From positions 1 to 9,068 of the forward strand of contig QQUB01000370.1 of assembly GCA_008501835.1 (NCBI GenBank): a stretch of DNA of 9,068 nt, given 5' to 3'. Every line of letters begins with the position of its first letter. Within the stretch, counting starts at the first letter, position 1. This DNA comes from Bacteroidota bacterium. Its GTDB lineage: Bacteria > Bacteroidota > Bacteroidia > Chitinophagales > Saprospiraceae. Both the position numbers and the translations under genes were made by a program. Below, one piece after another: positions 7,518-9,068 of the stretch. Under the pieces are notes generated by a model that made no database searches, had not been told where the DNA came from, and saw only the letters and a list, made by a program, of their open reading frames with translations.

Positions 7518-8435
7518 TCAGTCTTTAAGAATTTTTTCTTCAAGGATCTCAATAGGAAAAGGTAAGCGGCCCAGGCTGATTGCTGTGGCTATTTCATCCG
7601 CTTTGATGAGGCTGAAGGCACCGGATATGGCACATTTCCCTCCCGAAATTTCAGACATGACCCTTGGTACGGAATATACCTTGTCATTGATGACAATGGC
7701 AATGCTTCGGTTTTCGTTATTCGCAGCTTCTCTTGTAAGTTCTCTCCATATTTTAGCGCCTTCTTTATTCATGCTGAATAGTATTTGAGGCTCCATGGAA
7801 TATGAATCAGGTTCCGCAGTTGCTTCTGTGATATGAGTATCGTTTACCTTTGCTTCAGAAAGTCCAGTAGTATTGATTAAGAACAGTTGATATCCTTTTT
7901 CTCCGCCGTATAATCTATCCATCTCATAGGTCCACATCAGTTTTAAGTTTGGAATATTGGAGAGTTTGATACTAAGGCTATCTGCAATGGCTTGTAAAAG
8001 TGACTCATCATCACAAAATCCCAACATCTCCAAAGGGAGGTAACCTAGTTCGAACTGACGGAAATCCAAGAAACGATCAATTTCGGGCATTGCCAACAGG
8101 GCCTCGCTGATTTCCGGATCATTCACGCGATAAGTTTCCCATAATTCGAGCGTATTGGATTTAAACATTGACCGGTAGCGGGAAAGGCCCGTTTGGGTTT
8201 CTAAATCGACCTCTGTGGTAAGGGTTAACGTGCTCTTTGGATCGTCGATTTCAATGGTGGTTTTCCGGAAGTTCATCTTTTTGGCACGTTGTTCCAGGGT
8301 GGTTTTTAGTTCCATCAATTTACCGGAATCTTCAGAGGATTGGGGCTTGACCACCGTTGTGACTTCAGTAAGATTTTGACAGGAACAAGTAAGCATTAAC
8401 AAGGAAAAAATCAGGGTGGTGATGAATTGGTTCAT
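7518..8435 (-). CDS. Lipoprotein consisting of a SecD P1 (periplasmic) region without the channel part
   Basis: The protein has 305 aa. A lipoprotein-type signal peptide ends at LLMLTCSC, with C19 (S18 before it) the likely lipidated residue. Residues about 38-110 resemble the P1 base of SecDF (LEQRAKKMNF, then TLELWETYRVND, compare LEFWETY in Bacteroidota SecDF). Residues about 195-295 match the P1 head: ILFSMNKEGAKIWRELTRE, SIAIVINDKVYSVPRV, EISGGKCAISGAFSL, then ISLGRLPFPIEILEE. The protein stops at KILKD, about where SecD proper continues into its second membrane helix. No transmembrane helix follows. SecDF uses the proton gradient to help pull proteins out of the Sec channel, and the P1 head contacts the substrate; this protein would have the substrate-side part only, held by a lipid. 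Family membership is clear; the function is inferred. Start ATG 8435-8433 is the only one placing the signal peptide at the N-terminus. Confidence 0.85.
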   Translation of the reverse strand: MNQFITTLIFSLLMLTCSCQNLTEVTTVVKPQSSEDSGKLMELKTTLEQRAKKMNFRKTTIEIDDPKSTLTLTTEVDLETQTGLSRYRSMFKSNTLELWETYRVNDPEISEALLAMPEIDRFLDFRQFELGYLPLEMLGFCDDESLLQAIADSLSIKLSNIPNLKLMWTYEMDRLYGGEKGYQLFLINTTGLSEAKVNDTHITEATAEPDSYSMEPQILFSMNKEGAKIWRELTREAANNENRSIAIVINDKVYSVPRVMSEISGGKCAISGAFSLIKADEIATAISLGRLPFPIEILEEKILKD

Positions 8436-8491
8436 TTTGGATATGTTTTGATATAAAGGTAGTGATTAACTGAGGGTATGGGTGAGGTTTT

Positions 8492-8506
8492 GGAATAAAT
8501 TATTCC
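8492..8506. promoter_or_regulatory. Perfect 15-nt palindrome upstream of the SecD-like gene
   Basis: GGAATAA-A-TTATTCC has seven perfect pairs about a central A at 8499. It lies 57-71 nt upstream of the start codon of the SecD-like lipoprotein gene. Position and symmetry would suit an operator for a dimeric regulator. Short A/T-rich palindromes also occur by chance, so this is a weak call. Confidence 0.3.
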
Positions 8507-8576
8507 TTTCTTTCAAGCAAAGCAGCTTGAGATTTTAGAATGGAATGGCAATTATTGATTTATGAATATGGAGATA

Positions 8577-8594
8577 TGCCGTTCCCATGGAACT
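8577..8594 (+). repeat. Left inverted end of repeat unit, containing a 5-3-5 hairpin
   Basis: TGCCGTTCCCATGGAACT matches the reverse complement of 8833-8850 at 16 of 18 positions. Within it GTTCC (8581-8585) pairs with GGAAC (8589-8593) around the loop CAT. The same sequence recurs at 8877-8894. Confidence 0.8.
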
Positions 8595-8614
8595 GGGGAG
8601 ATTCCTGTCTTTTA

Positions 8615-8634
8615 CAGGGTACTGGCGTACCCTG
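8615..8634. repeat. 8-bp perfect hairpin in repeat unit 1
   Basis: CAGGGTAC (8615-8622) and GTACCCTG (8627-8634) pair perfectly around the loop TGGC. An alternative, mutually exclusive stem is CCTGT (8604-8608) with ACAGG (8614-8618). The identical hairpin is at 8915-8934; there the alternative stem keeps only a G-U wobble at the changed base. Confidence 0.8.
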
Positions 8635-8646
8635 CTAAGAGGTGCC

Positions 8647-8659
8647 GTCTCTATGAGAC
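8647..8659. repeat. 5-3-5 hairpin GTCTC-TAT-GAGAC in repeat unit 1
   Basis: It lies in the 19-mer 8642-8660, which matches the unit-end 19-mer at 8876-8894 at 14 of 19 positions (both begin GTGCCGT and end ACT). The differences in the stem are two compensated base-pair swaps. The copy at 8947-8959 is identical. Confidence 0.75.
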
Positions 8660-8768
8660 TTTCGGGAGCATAATTCTCTGCAATCAACTATTTGAAGAGA
8701 AGCTTCTGTGATTGCTGTGGCTACTACGTACAAAATAATTTAGGGGACAAATTGCTTGTTTTACGCAA

Positions 8769-8781
8769 ATGCCATAGGCAT
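8769..8781. repeat. 5-3-5 hairpin ATGCC-ATA-GGCAT in repeat unit 1
   Basis: The arms 8769-8773 and 8777-8781 pair perfectly. By position it is the mirror partner of the hairpin at 8647-8659: both sit 28.5 nt, centre to centre, from a longer stem with a 4-nt loop. Confidence 0.7.
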
Positions 8782-8787
8782 AACACA

Positions 8788-8819
8788 TCCTAGCGTGAGA
8801 CGATAGTCTCATGCTAGGA
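8788..8819. repeat. 14-bp hairpin with GATA loop in repeat unit 1
   Basis: TCCTAGCGTGAGAC (8788-8801) pairs with GTCTCATGCTAGGA (8806-8819). Thirteen pairs are Watson-Crick and one is G8795 opposite T8812, which would be a G-U wobble in a plus-strand RNA but an A-C mismatch in a minus-strand RNA. This is the strongest stem in the unit and the mirror partner of the hairpin at 8615-8634. Confidence 0.8.
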
Positions 8820-8832
8820 ACAAAGCCTGCAG

Positions 8833-8850
8833 AGTTCCATCGGAACGGTA
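8833..8850 (-). repeat. Right inverted end of repeat unit, containing a 5-3-5 hairpin
   Basis: Read on the minus strand this is TACCGTTCCGATGGAACT, 16/18 identical to the left end at 8577-8594. GTTCC (8834-8838) pairs with GGAAC (8842-8846) around the loop ATC. Together the two ends bound a 274-bp segment, like the ends of a miniature inverted-repeat element. Confidence 0.75.
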
Positions 8851-8876
8851 TGTTTAGATTCATAGGAGATGGGGTG

Positions 8877-9068
8877 TGCCGTTCCCATGGAACTGGGGAG
8901 ATTCTTGTCTTTTACAGGGTACTGGCGTACCCTGCTAAGAGGTGCCGTCTCTATGAGACTTCCGGGAGCATAATTCTCTGCAATCAACTATTTGAAGAGA
9001 AGCTTCTGTGATGATCGTGGCTACTACGTACAAAATAATTTAGGGGACAAATTACTGGTTTTACGCAA
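8877..9068. repeat. Tandem repeat unit 2, cut by the window edge
   Basis: This is the second copy of the 300-bp unit, 184 of 192 positions identical to unit 1. It is still matching when the window ends, so the copy and perhaps further copies continue to the right. All three hairpins of the left half are preserved at +300. The C-to-T change at 8905 lies outside the three main stems. Confidence 0.9.

Larger units (their letters stand above)
8577..8876. repeat. Tandem repeat unit 1 (300 bp), structured non-coding element
   Basis: The first 192 bases (8577-8768) recur at 8877-9068, exactly 300 bases later. By eye there are 8 differences (8605, 8662, 8713-8716, 8754, 8757), about 96% identity, with no gaps. 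Inside the unit, 8577-8850 is an inverted element bounded by 18-nt ends; 8851-8876 is a linker to the next copy. The order of hairpins is: 5-3-5 at 8581, 8-4-8 at 8615, 5-3-5 at 8647, 5-3-5 at 8769, 14-4-14 at 8788 and 5-3-5 at 8834 (stem-loop-stem lengths). A weaker 6-bp stem (TTCTCT 8674-8679 with AGAGAA 8696-8701) sits in the middle. Confidence 0.9.
8436..9068. other. 633-base right-hand stretch with no credible gene; holds the tandem structured repeat
   Basis: No reading frame here looks like a protein gene. The first part (8436-8576) is the upstream region of the SecD-like lipoprotein gene, with a small perfect palindrome at 8492-8506. It may also hold an eroded trace of the repeat just before 8577: a GGAATGGC...GATTTATG stretch loosely resembling GGAACGGT...GATTCATA in front of copy 2. 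From 8577 to the edge the sequence consists entirely of a 300-bp-period repeat built from hairpins. Confidence 0.7.

Noticed and set aside
8454..8461. Bacteroidota-type -7 promoter box (TACCTTTA on the minus strand) for the SecD-like gene
   Set aside because: It fits TAnnTTTG except at the last base, but no TTTG-type -33 box lies at a suitable distance, so support is too weak.
8811..9011. 66-aa open frame across the repeat
   Set aside because: It starts in the loop-side arm of the 14-bp hairpin and runs through the tandem repeat. It has no domain-like features, and its sequence follows from the repeat structure, so it is very likely not a protein.
8577..9068. CRISPR array or origin iterons
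   Set aside because: The period is 300 bases with long repeats and only two copies visible; there are no short direct repeats with unique spacers and no cas or replication genes.

Overview
The window looks like chromosomal DNA from a member of the Bacteroidota. The coding sequences are moderately AT-rich, no clear Shine-Dalgarno sequences precede the starts, and leaders are A/T-rich. Several proteins are of types common in that phylum: a fused beta-propeller/amidohydrolase with a signal peptide, a bestrophin, and a TonB-C-terminal-like exported protein ending in a QCGTI-type motif. A soluble protein also matches the SecDF type of this phylum (LELWETY motif). A placement near the Saprospiria is only an impression; nothing here proves it.

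Layout. Positions 1-1113 (+) hold the 3' part of an RlmI-type (COG1092) 23S rRNA cytosine methyltransferase that enters from the left edge. It converges, with a 4-nt stop overlap, on a minus-strand DinD-like Bro-N gene (1110-1958) that carries a 33-nt near-perfect palindrome inside its coding sequence. An AT-rich gap (1959-2235) holds a 35-nt REP-like palindrome. Next come a large exported amidohydrolase with a 12-repeat TolB-type propeller (2236-5502, +), a likely intrinsic terminator (5534-5564) and a bestrophin-family anion channel (5585-6646, +). The channel gene converges on two minus-strand envelope genes: a TonB/TolA-like protein (6650-7375) and a lipoprotein made only of the periplasmic P1 region of SecD (7518-8435). 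These two share a strand with a 142-nt gap and may be co-transcribed.

The last 633 bases (8436-9068) contain no credible gene. From 8577 to the right edge lies a 300-bp-period tandem repeat, two copies about 96% identical over the 192 positions that can be compared. Each unit is itself a roughly 274-bp inverted element. Its two ends are 18-nt inverted repeats (16/18), each folding as a 5-bp stem with a 3-nt loop. Between them lie several further hairpins whose stems differ in sequence but keep pairing, including two compensatory base-pair changes. This structured non-coding element is the least explained and most interesting part of the window. The second copy is cut by the window edge, so the array may be longer.

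The genes do not form one pathway. The recurring theme is the cell envelope: an exported hydrolase, a membrane channel, and two exported proteins built from domains normally belonging to inner-membrane energy-coupled machines (TonB/TolA and SecDF).
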